From IMCC26207 sp037141255 (GTDB taxonomy: Bacteria; Actinomycetota; Acidimicrobiia; Acidimicrobiales; Microtrichaceae): 11,945 bases of DNA. Location: NCBI GenBank assembly GCA_037141255.1, contig JBAXCX010000091.1:1-11945 (forward strand), given 5' to 3'. Each line of letters starts with the position of its first letter. Position 1 is the first letter of the stretch. Position numbers and translations under genes: made by a program. Under the pieces are notes generated by a model that was not told the DNA's origin, searched no databases, and saw only the letters and a list, made by a program, of their open reading frames with translations. Shown here in pieces: positions 1 through 5,875 of the stretch.

Positions 1-438
1 GTCGAATCCTTCGGCTTCAGCGAGCATGTAATAGGCCTCCAGGGTTCCGGGGCCGTCGAACACGCTCTCAATGTTTCCATCGGCGTCGAGGTTCAGGTTT
101 GATCCGTACATCTGGAACCACACGTGGGTGTCGTCCTCTACGCATTCCAACGTGTGCTGCGACCCTGCCGGTTCGTACAGAAATGACCCAGCCCGGTTGA
201 CGTAATCGTATTCCTGATATTTCCATGCTCCGCTTGTGGTGTAGCCGAACACCGGGCCGGTATGGCGGTGGGTCTGAACGGCGTAATTTTTTTGGAAAAT
301 GTTCTCGACGATCCAAAGGCCTTGGCCATGGTCCACTTGGATCACTTTGAGTTTGTTGCCTCCACCGATTTCCACAAACGGCAGGTCCTCGGCTCCGCGG
401 TGTACAGCTTCAGTCACGTTTTCCCCATTCCGACCCAT
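1..438 (-). CDS. Cupin dioxygenase, 2,4'-dihydroxyacetophenone dioxygenase-like (partial)
   Basis: The minus strand is open from an ATG at 438 to the window edge, giving 146 codons with the C-terminus missing. It reads as a single-domain cupin of the 2,4'-dihydroxyacetophenone dioxygenase (DAD)/ChrR-like type. Those enzymes are non-haem iron dioxygenases that cleave the C-C bond of hydroxy-aryl ketones. Visible features are THRHTGPVFGYTTSGAW (residues 56-72) with H57 and H59, E76 as a possible fourth ligand, and NRAGSFLYEPAGSQH (81-95) ending in H95. The His, His+2, His+38 spacing fits DAD as I remember it. The start is uncertain: ATG 438 has no clear ribosome site, whereas GTG at 417, in frame, follows a GGGGAA. 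The gene is divergent from gadB, with about 86 bp between them. Many DAD-like cupins have unknown substrates, so the family call is firmer than the reaction. Confidence 0.8.
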   Translation of the reverse strand, partial: MGRNGENVTEAVHRGAEDLPFVEIGGGNKLKVIQVDHGQGLWIVENIFQKNYAVQTHRHTGPVFGYTTSGAWKYQEYDYVNRAGSFLYEPAGSQHTLECVEDDTHVWFQMYGSNLNLDADGNIESVFDGPGTLEAYYMLAEAEGFD

Positions 439-510
439 TTGGGAGGTGGTCGCTTCGTACGAGAGTGCCCATGTGCATCTCGTTGCGTGCCAAGATAGCC
501 GCACCCAATC

Positions 511-516
511 GAGGAG
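511..516 (+). promoter_or_regulatory. Shine-Dalgarno site that sets the gadB start
   Basis: GAGGAG lies 8 nt upstream of GTG 525. The in-frame ATG at 465 has no such site, and its extra 20 residues do not resemble the N-terminus of glutamate decarboxylases. This supports initiation at GTG 525. Confidence 0.6.
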
Positions 517-524
517 ACACTGCA

Positions 525-1925
525 GTGAGCTTGCATGATAAGGATTCAATCGAAGGTCACCTAGACGACTCGATCTTCTCGAGTAAGGGACTTTCGCAGG
601 CCACCCCGAAGTACAAGTTCCCCCTGCTGGAACTCAAACCCGATGAGGCCTATCAGGCCGTGCACGACGAACTGATGCTCGATGGCAACTCCCGACAGAA
701 TCTGGCGACGTTTTGCCAGACTTGGGAGGAGCCGCAAGTCCATGCGCTCATGGATCTGTGTATTGACAAAAACCTGATCGACAAAGACGAGTACCCACAA
801 GCTGCGGAGCTCGAACGACGCTGCGTGCATATGTTGGCGGATCTCTGGAACGCCCCAGATGCCGATAACACCATCGGAACCTCGGGGATTGGCTCATCCG
901 AGGCGTGCATGCTTGCCGGCATGGCTGCCAAGTGGAGGTGGCGTGAGCGTCGTCGGGCCGAGGGCAAGTCCACTGACTCTCCAAATATGGTCTGCGGCCC
1001 CGTACAGGTGGTCTGGCATAAATTTGCAAAATATTGGGACATCGAGATGAGGGAAATCGGTATGTCCCCCGGCAAGTACTGCATGGATGTTGAGCAGATG
1101 CTTGAACTCGTAGACGAGAACACCATTCTGGTGATGCCGACCTTCGGGGTGACCTACACCGGCACCTATGAGCCAGTCCAAGAACTTGCCGAGGCGCTTG
1201 ATCGCTTGCAGGCCGAAACTGGCCTAGATGTCGATATCCACGTAGACGGTGCAAGTGGAGCATTTCTGGCTCCCTTCTGCGCACCAGAGGTGATCTGGGA
1301 CTTTCGTCTGCCAAGAGTGAAATCCATCAGTAGCTCGGGACATAAGTTTGGGCTAGCTCCACTCGGAGTGGGCTGGGTTGTCTGGCGAGACATCGCAGAA
1401 CTTCCCGATGATCTCATCTTTCATGTCACCTACCTCGGTGGGGATATGCCCGTTTTTCAGATCAACTTCTCCAGGCCAGCGGGGCAGATTGCTGCGCAGT
1501 ATTACGACTTCTTGCGACTTGGCCGTGAGGGATATCATCGAGTTCACCAAGCCTCCTATGACAGCTGCGCCGTCATTGCAGAGGCCATCGTCAAGCTTGG
1601 CCCCTTTGAGCTGATCTGTTCGGGTGACCCACTCACAGGAATTCCCGCAGTGACTTGGAAACTGATCGACGGGGTGGATCCGGGTTACACCCTGTACGAC
1701 CTTGCTGATCGGCTTAGGATTCGCGGTTGGCAGGTGCCGGCTTACCCGCTCACCGGCTCGCTCAGCGATCTTGCAGTGCAGCGAGTGTTGATTCGTCAGG
1801 ACCTGAGTCGCGATCTCGTTGAGATTCTGCTGAAAGATTTTGAAGATGCCGTTGCTCACTTTGATAGCCACCCCGTAGCGGTGTCGATGACCAAGGAAGA
1901 GTCAAGCGGTTTCTGTCACCTCTAA
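525..1925 (+). CDS. gadB: Glutamate decarboxylase (PLP-dependent)
   Basis: This enzyme converts L-glutamate to GABA and CO2, consuming a proton in the cytoplasm. From GTG 525 the product is 466 aa, the same length as E. coli GadB as I recall it, and it follows that sequence closely. Landmarks are RQNLATFCQTW (57-67), GSSEACMLAGMAAKWRWR (123-140), VCGPVQVVWHKFAKYWD (156-172), PTFGVTYTGTYE (205-216), the PLP-contacting D241 in HVDGASGAFLAP, and the Schiff-base lysine K274 in SSSGHKFGLAPLG. The protein ends in Cys-His-Leu, so H465 sits where E. coli GadB has its pH-gating His465. No GadC-type glutamate/GABA antiporter lies next to it. It may therefore feed a GABA shunt, or work with an antiporter encoded elsewhere. 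It is divergent from the DAD-like cupin and convergent with the HAD gene, with 44 bp between the stops. Confidence 0.96.
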   Translation: MSLHDKDSIEGHLDDSIFSSKGLSQATPKYKFPLLELKPDEAYQAVHDELMLDGNSRQNLATFCQTWEEPQVHALMDLCIDKNLIDKDEYPQAAELERRCVHMLADLWNAPDADNTIGTSGIGSSEACMLAGMAAKWRWRERRRAEGKSTDSPNMVCGPVQVVWHKFAKYWDIEMREIGMSPGKYCMDVEQMLELVDENTILVMPTFGVTYTGTYEPVQELAEALDRLQAETGLDVDIHVDGASGAFLAPFCAPEVIWDFRLPRVKSISSSGHKFGLAPLGVGWVVWRDIAELPDDLIFHVTYLGGDMPVFQINFSRPAGQIAAQYYDFLRLGREGYHRVHQASYDSCAVIAEAIVKLGPFELICSGDPLTGIPAVTWKLIDGVDPGYTLYDLADRLRIRGWQVPAYPLTGSLSDLAVQRVLIRQDLSRDLVEILLKDFEDAVAHFDSHPVAVSMTKEESSGFCHL

Positions 1926-1969
1926 GGCCCGCACCCGAGAGCGCTGGGGCAAGTTGTTGCTCTGTAGAT

Positions 1970-2653
1970 CTAACCAGGAGGGTCGGCGAGTCGGTCAATG
2001 CATTGGCCAGCAGCAATTCGAGACAAGTCCTCAACGCTGAGAGAGACCAACTCGGCCACCCGGCTGCGATCCTCGGCGGCAGGAATCTGAACTTTGCGTT
2101 GTACTGCTAGAACGCGCGCGCCAGCGCTCTGTGCCGAGGCAAGGCCAGTCAGGGAATCTTCAATTGCGACTGAGTTTGCGATATCAACGCCTAGTCGCTC
2201 TGCGGCAAGAAGATACGGCTCAGGGTGTGGCTTTCCATGCGTGACGTTGTCCCCGCTGACAACGGCTTGAAACGTACCCGCTGGGACACTTGAGACAATC
2301 TGATCTGCGATTGCTTGATAGGACATCGTCACGAGAGCGCAAGGTACTTCGGCCGACATCAGAGCGGCGAGAAGATCCAGACTGCCGGGTTGCCACGGGA
2401 CTGCTGTGCCGATGTCGGCAACAACGCTCTGCACCATGATCTCCACAATCTCTGGCACTGACAGGTCAATCCCTCGAGCCTGTAGCGCGGCGCCAGAAAC
2501 GGGAAGGGCATTGCCAACAAGTGAGAGTTCATCTTGTTCAGTCCACTCAAACCCATAGGTCTGAGCCAGCTTGTGCTCGGCTGCAGCCCAGCACGGCTCT
2601 GAGTCAATAAGTGTTCCATCTAGGTCCCAGAGCACGGCCGCAGGTAAGAGCAT
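1970..2653 (-). CDS. HAD-superfamily phosphatase, beta-phosphoglucomutase/YniC-like
   Basis: A 227-aa haloacid dehalogenase-type hydrolase with all four motifs. Motif I is DLDGTLIDSE (10-19), with nucleophile D10 and acid/base D12. Motif II is T109 in CALVTMSY. Motif III is K141 in GKPHPEPY. Motif IV is E165-D166 in AIEDSLTG. Roughly residues 20-85 form the helical C1 cap typical of the beta-phosphoglucomutase and GS1-like sugar-phosphate phosphatases. Members dephosphorylate small phosphometabolites, and the substrate cannot be read from sequence. An aromatic pair that would clearly indicate beta-phosphoglucomutase is not obvious, so I keep the general name. ATG 2653 has no Shine-Dalgarno site but has a TAGATT box 6 nt upstream, suggesting leaderless translation. 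It is divergent from the P450 and convergent with gadB. Confidence 0.9.
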   Translation of the reverse strand: MLLPAAVLWDLDGTLIDSEPCWAAAEHKLAQTYGFEWTEQDELSLVGNALPVSGAALQARGIDLSVPEIVEIMVQSVVADIGTAVPWQPGSLDLLAALMSAEVPCALVTMSYQAIADQIVSSVPAGTFQAVVSGDNVTHGKPHPEPYLLAAERLGVDIANSVAIEDSLTGLASAQSAGARVLAVQRKVQIPAAEDRSRVAELVSLSVEDLSRIAAGQCIDRLADPPG

Positions 2654-2659
2654 TACGGG

Positions 2660-2665
2660 AATCTA
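2660..2665 (-). promoter_or_regulatory. Putative -10 box of a leaderless promoter for the HAD gene
   Basis: On the minus strand TAGATT (TAnnnT type) is followed by 6 nt and then the ATG at 2653. This spacing would place the transcript start at or next to the start codon, as in actinobacterial leaderless mRNAs. No convincing -35 element and no Shine-Dalgarno site are visible. Confidence 0.4.
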
Positions 2666-2722
2666 GGCGGGTTCAGCTCGTTACGCCGAGTCGGCAAAAC
2701 AGAGGCAATTCCTCTTCAAAAC

Positions 2723-2736
2723 TAGAACGCGTTATC
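2723..2736 (+). promoter_or_regulatory. KstR-like operator upstream of the P450
   Basis: The sequence TAGAACGCGTTATC has a perfect AACGCGTT core. It fits the mycobacterial KstR consensus TnnAACnnGTTnnA at all defined positions except the last, which is C instead of A. It ends 9 nt before the P450 start codon and overlaps the proposed -10 box, which is where a repressor would act. KstR is the TetR-family repressor of cholesterol catabolism, and its regulon includes CYP125. That this site binds a KstR homologue is inference. No tetR-type gene is in the window. Confidence 0.45.
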
Positions 2737-2738
2737 GT
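2733..2738 (+). promoter_or_regulatory. Putative -10 box of a leaderless promoter for the P450
   Basis: TATCGT matches TAnnnT and is 7 nt upstream of ATG 2746. The start codon has no Shine-Dalgarno sequence (the upstream bases are TTCACCCT), so a leaderless message is plausible. The box overlaps the KstR-like palindrome. Confidence 0.4.
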
Positions 2739-2745
2739 TCACCCT

Positions 2746-4002
2746 ATGGAGATCATCGACAGTGTATTGACCAATCCAGAAGCCTTTCAGCGGATGGAGC
2801 ACCACGAGGTGTTTGCTCAGCTTCGCCAAGAAGATCCGGTGCATTGGACTGAGGAAGCAACCGGTCCTGGTTTTTGGTCAATTACCAAGCATGCGGACCT
2901 GAAGTTGATCAATCGCGATGCCGAGGGGTTTAGCTCCGAGGCCAACGGAGTCAACATTATTGAATTCAATGATGTTGAATCTGGCTTTGATATGCGGGGC
3001 AAGATCATGTTGATGACCGACCCGCCTCGCCATACTCGCTACCGACTCTTGGTCAACAAGGGCTTTACCCCTCGCATGATTGCTCTGATTGAACAGCACT
3101 TGCGATTTCGCACGGAGCTGATCGTTGATCAGATCATCGAAGACGGAACCTGCGACTTTGTGACTGACCTTGCAGCAGAGCTCCCGTTGCAGGCAATTGC
3201 CGAGATCATGGGCGTGCCCGACGAGGATCGGCACCTGCTCTTTGACTGGTCCAACCGAATGGTCGGTGCCGATGACCCGGAGTATCAGAGCGAGAATCCT
3301 GATGAAGCAACCATGGCAGCAGCCGAGTTGTATATGTATGCAGCGAGCCTCGGCGAAGCCCGCCGCGATGACCCTCGCGAGGATGTTGTTACCAAACTGA
3401 TTAACGCAGAGATCGATGGGGATCGCCTGACCCAAGAGGAGTTCGAACTCTTCATTCTGCTGCTGGCTGTGGCGGGCAACGAGACCACACGCAACGCAAC
3501 TGCGCACGGAATGATTGCGCTTATGGAAAATCCGGAACAGCTCGCCAAGTTGCGAAGTGACCCCGACAAGTACATCGATGGCGCAGTCGAAGAGGTCCTT
3601 CGTTGGGCTACCCCCGTGCTGCACTTCCGTCGCACTGCAATGAAAGATCTTGAGCTGCGCGGTAAGCAGATCAAGACCGGAGACAAAGTCGTCATGTGGC
3701 ACATCTCAGCTAACCGTGATGAGGAAGTCTTTGATGATCCCTTTGTGTTCGATATCGAACGTACACCGAATGATCACATTGCCTTTGGTGGTGGCGGTGC
3801 GCACTTCTGCTTAGGAACAAACCTGGCGCGCATGGAACTGCGTCTGATCTTCCACGAGATTGTCTCTCGCATGGAAGACATCGAATTTGATGGCGATATT
3901 GAACGGCTGCGATCTAACTTTATTGGTGGCGTCAAGCACATTCCGATTCGCTTCACACCTGCTGAGCGCAAGCACGCCGAAGGAAAAACCGTCAGCAGCT
4001 AG
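2746..4002 (+). CDS. Cytochrome P450, CYP125/CYP124/CYP142-like
   Basis: A soluble bacterial class I P450 of 418 aa that would hydroxylate a hydrophobic substrate using electrons from a separate ferredoxin. The I-helix oxygen-activation motif is AGNETTRN (243-250), with the E246-T247 pair. The K-helix ExxR is E283-R286 in EEVLRWATP. The haem loop is FGGGGAHFCLG (347-357), with C355 as the thiolate ligand. LMTDPPRHTRYR (89-100) and GFTPRMI (106-112), with a following NRD-EVFDDP-F-FDI segment, resemble the mycobacterial CYP124/125/142 group, which oxidises the terminal carbon of sterol or branched lipid side chains. Upstream in-frame codons back to 2611 overlap the HAD start and have no P450 similarity, so ATG 2746 is preferred. 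No redox partner gene is adjacent. The KstR-like operator supports a steroid or lipid role, but the substrate is inferred. Confidence 0.93.
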   Translation: MEIIDSVLTNPEAFQRMEHHEVFAQLRQEDPVHWTEEATGPGFWSITKHADLKLINRDAEGFSSEANGVNIIEFNDVESGFDMRGKIMLMTDPPRHTRYRLLVNKGFTPRMIALIEQHLRFRTELIVDQIIEDGTCDFVTDLAAELPLQAIAEIMGVPDEDRHLLFDWSNRMVGADDPEYQSENPDEATMAAAELYMYAASLGEARRDDPREDVVTKLINAEIDGDRLTQEEFELFILLLAVAGNETTRNATAHGMIALMENPEQLAKLRSDPDKYIDGAVEEVLRWATPVLHFRRTAMKDLELRGKQIKTGDKVVMWHISANRDEEVFDDPFVFDIERTPNDHIAFGGGGAHFCLGTNLARMELRLIFHEIVSRMEDIEFDGDIERLRSNFIGGVKHIPIRFTPAERKHAEGKTVSS

Positions 4003-4003
4003 C

Positions 4004-4429
4004 TCATTCGGCCGTAAAGCTGAGTGAGGCCGAGTTCATGCAGAAACGCTGCCCCGTTGGCCTTGGGCCATCGGGGAACACGTGCCCTAGGTGCGCGCCA
4101 CAGTGAGCGCAAACGGCTTCGGTTCGAGACATCCCATGACTGCGATCCTCAATCAAGGTGACCTTTTCTGGGTCGAGTGCCTGAAAGAACGAAGGCCACC
4201 CTGAGCCAGAGTCGTACTTGGTATCCGAAGAAAACAAGGGCATCTCGCAAACCACGCAGCGGTAGGTTCCCGAATCTTTTTTGTCCCAGTAGGCGCCCGA
4301 GAAGGCAGGCTCGGTACCAGCTTGTTGAGTAACGATGAATTGCTCTGCGCTGAGCCGTTCCCGAAGCTGGTTCTCGTCGAGATCCGTTCTGAGTGGCGTC
4401 TCTTCTGCAGGGTCATTTGCTTCAGGCAT
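4004..4429 (-). CDS. msrB: Peptide-methionine (R)-S-oxide reductase
   Basis: MsrB reduces methionine-R-sulfoxide in proteins and repairs oxidative damage. The 141-aa product holds the whole domain: W48 in GAYWDKKDSGTYRC, zinc ligands C58/C61 and C107/C110 (two CxxC pairs), KYDSGSGWPSFF (71-82), GHVFPDGP (115-122), and catalytic C130 in RFCMNSASL. These five are the only cysteines. The position usually filled by the resolving cysteine (GCGWPSF in many homologues) is S76, so this is a one-Cys MsrB that must be regenerated directly by a thiol donor. The stop lies one base from the P450 stop on the other strand. The gene is divergent from ppk2. ATG 4429 has only a weak Shine-Dalgarno site and a TAACCT box 7 nt upstream. 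Confidence 0.95.
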   Translation of the reverse strand: MPEANDPAEETPLRTDLDENQLRERLSAEQFIVTQQAGTEPAFSGAYWDKKDSGTYRCVVCEMPLFSSDTKYDSGSGWPSFFQALDPEKVTLIEDRSHGMSRTEAVCAHCGAHLGHVFPDGPRPTGQRFCMNSASLSFTAE

Positions 4430-4436
4430 TCCGCTG

Positions 4437-4442
4437 AGGTTA
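4437..4442 (-). promoter_or_regulatory. Putative -10 box of a leaderless promoter for msrB
   Basis: On the minus strand TAACCT (TAnnnT) precedes ATG 4429 by 7 nt. It has the same box-to-start geometry as the HAD and P450 genes. Confidence 0.35.
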
Positions 4443-4512
4443 TCGGAGTGTGGCGACCTGATGATGTCGGTAGGCTCACCGTGTTCGCAATCTCCAGCAA
4501 GGAACGACCGAC

Positions 4513-5397
4513 ATGTCTACACCAAGCGATCCCTTTCCGGCTTTGCCGCCGAACCCCTTTGCCGATCGGGTTGACCACTCGGTTGATCGCGAGCCAAAGC
4601 TCGTCCGCACTGCAGTGCGACAACTGAAAAAAGAAGAGGAACTCAAGCCTCTGCAGGCAGAACTGCTCGTGCTGCAGCGCTACTTGGAAGAAAATGACAA
4701 ACGCATGGTCGTTCTCTTCGAAGGCCGAGATGCCGCTGGTAAGGGCGGCACCATTCGAAGAGTTACTCGTTATATGAACGAAAAGCACTACCGAGTCGTG
4801 GCACTTGGTAAACCAACTGAGGAGCAACGATCGCAGTGGTTTTTTCAGAAGTACATCGCAGAGTTTCCAACTGGCGGAGAGATGGTGCTCTTTGATCGCA
4901 GTTGGTATAACCGCGCAATGGTTGAGCCAGTGTTTAACTTCTGTTCCGACAAGGAATACAAAGACTTTATGCGTGGCGTGGTCGGCTTCGAAAAAGACCT
5001 TGTGCGGCAGGGAACCATTTTGGTGAAGTTGTATTTCAGCGTGACAAAACGCGAGCAGAAGCGGCGTTTCGACCGCCGCCGCAATGACCCGTTGCGTCAG
5101 TGGAAACTCAGCGAGATCGATGTTCAAGCTCAAGAGCATTGGGCAGATTTCACCGACCGCAAGTACTCCATGTTGAAAAAAACCAGCACGGTTGAAGCTC
5201 CATGGACAGTGATCCGGTCGAAGAACAAGCACCTAGCGCGACTGAACGCAATGCGGGTGATTTTGAACGCAGTGGATTATGGAGAGCGCAACCCAGAGGT
5301 CAACTATGTGCCCGATCCCTCGATCGTGGTATCGGGAGCACAAGAGTTAGCCATTATGGAAGCCGACAGAATCCGCAAGGGTCGGTTCACGAAGTAG
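4513..5397 (+). CDS. ppk2: Polyphosphate kinase 2 family protein
   Basis: PPK2 enzymes transfer phosphate between inorganic polyphosphate and nucleotides, usually making NTP from NDP or the reverse. The 294-aa product has one P-loop domain, as in class I or III enzymes. Walker A is EGRDAAGKGGTI (70-81). Walker B is MVLFDRSWYNR (124-134), with D128. The basic lid is RRFDRRRNDPLRQWKLS (184-200), and GERNPEVNYVPDPS (257-270) is a conserved C-terminal stretch. The N-terminal 60 residues include a charged helix (about 28-62). The start is fixed by AAGGAA 8 nt before ATG 4513. The reading frame overlaps the end of the leftward crtO-like gene by 11 bp. Nucleotide preference (ADP, GDP or AMP) cannot be read reliably from the sequence. 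Confidence 0.93.
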   Translation: MSTPSDPFPALPPNPFADRVDHSVDREPKLVRTAVRQLKKEEELKPLQAELLVLQRYLEENDKRMVVLFEGRDAAGKGGTIRRVTRYMNEKHYRVVALGKPTEEQRSQWFFQKYIAEFPTGGEMVLFDRSWYNRAMVEPVFNFCSDKEYKDFMRGVVGFEKDLVRQGTILVKLYFSVTKREQKRRFDRRRNDPLRQWKLSEIDVQAQEHWADFTDRKYSMLKKTSTVEAPWTVIRSKNKHLARLNAMRVILNAVDYGERNPEVNYVPDPSIVVSGAQELAIMEADRIRKGRFTK

Positions 5398-5875
5398 CAC
5401 TGCGCCTGCGCAGGACTCGGCCTAATCGTTCGCGGTTATATCGCTGCACCATGACAAACGGCAGGTGAGCACAAATGCCGAACAGAATCATGAATGCTCC
5501 AAGTAGAGGCCGACACCAGATGAGAAAGAGAGGTCCCGCGCTCAGATTGAGCCAATGCACCGTCTCCGCCCGGCGAGTCTCGGCCATGAATCGCTCAAGG
5601 TGCTCGGTGGATCGGTTCAGGATGTGGCGCTTTGAAAACCCATCAGGGAACAGGTCACCTTGTTCGGGAAGGCGATCTTTCCAGCTACGAATCTTCAATT
5701 TTCGCTGATAGAAGTTGCCCTCATCTTCAAAGCTCCGAGCTCGCGTGAGCCAGGTGTCATGATCGAAGCGCCGCACCGGAACCTTGTGGATCGCAAACCC
5801 CGTGCTGAATCCAATGAACAGCCAAGCCAGCACCGATACGAAGACTGCAGCGATGTCAGGTAGTTGAATCAACAC
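5387..5875 (-). CDS. crtO: CrtO-like glycosyl carotenoid acyltransferase (membrane)
   Basis: In staphylococci CrtO esterifies a fatty acid to the glucose of glycosyl-4,4'-diaponeurosporenoate, the last step to staphyloxanthin. This 162-aa product is close to the usual length (about 165 aa) and carries the family pattern. There is an N-terminal membrane segment (about 9-29), then KIRSWKDRLPEQGDLF (61-76), GFSKRHI (79-85), ERFMAETRRAETVHW (94-108), a hydrophobic hairpin (about 109-143) and VQRYNRERL (143-151). The frame extends upstream to 6091, but that part is the shadow of crtQ. GTG 5875 gives a 7-bp overlap with the crtQ stop, and TTG 5872 is an alternative. Translation is probably coupled to crtQ. 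The true lipid substrate is unknown because no carotenoid backbone gene is in view. The symbol follows the staphylococcal gene, not the unrelated CrtO ketolase. Confidence 0.8.
   Translation of the reverse strand: MLIQLPDIAAVFVSVLAWLFIGFSTGFAIHKVPVRRFDHDTWLTRARSFEDEGNFYQRKLKIRSWKDRLPEQGDLFPDGFSKRHILNRSTEHLERFMAETRRAETVHWLNLSAGPLFLIWCRPLLGAFMILFGICAHLPFVMVQRYNRERLGRVLRRRSATS

Noticed and set aside
138..498. Small open frames at 138-329 (minus) and 262-498 / 299-538 (plus)
   Set aside because: They are shadows of the partial cupin gene, whose frame carries the conserved histidine motifs.
465..524. ATG 465 as the gadB start
   Set aside because: No Shine-Dalgarno site and no homology in the extra 20 residues. 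GTG 525 has GAGGAG at 8 nt and yields the standard 466-aa length.
1926..1969. Intrinsic terminator between gadB and the HAD gene
   Set aside because: Only a weak GCCC/GGGC pairing with a long loop is visible, and there is no T-tract on either strand.
2611..2745. In-frame extension of the P450 upstream of ATG 2746
   Set aside because: It would overlap the start of the HAD gene and the operator region, and the residues do not resemble a P450 N-terminus.
2878..3702. A 274-codon open frame antisense to the P450
   Set aside because: It lies wholly within the P450 coding region, has no Shine-Dalgarno site that I can see, and has no family resemblance.
4153..5232. A 359-codon open frame on the minus strand across msrB and ppk2
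   Set aside because: It is antisense to ppk2 and a shifted frame of msrB, both of which have clear family motifs. Its translation shows no recognisable domain and looks like codon-bias shadow.
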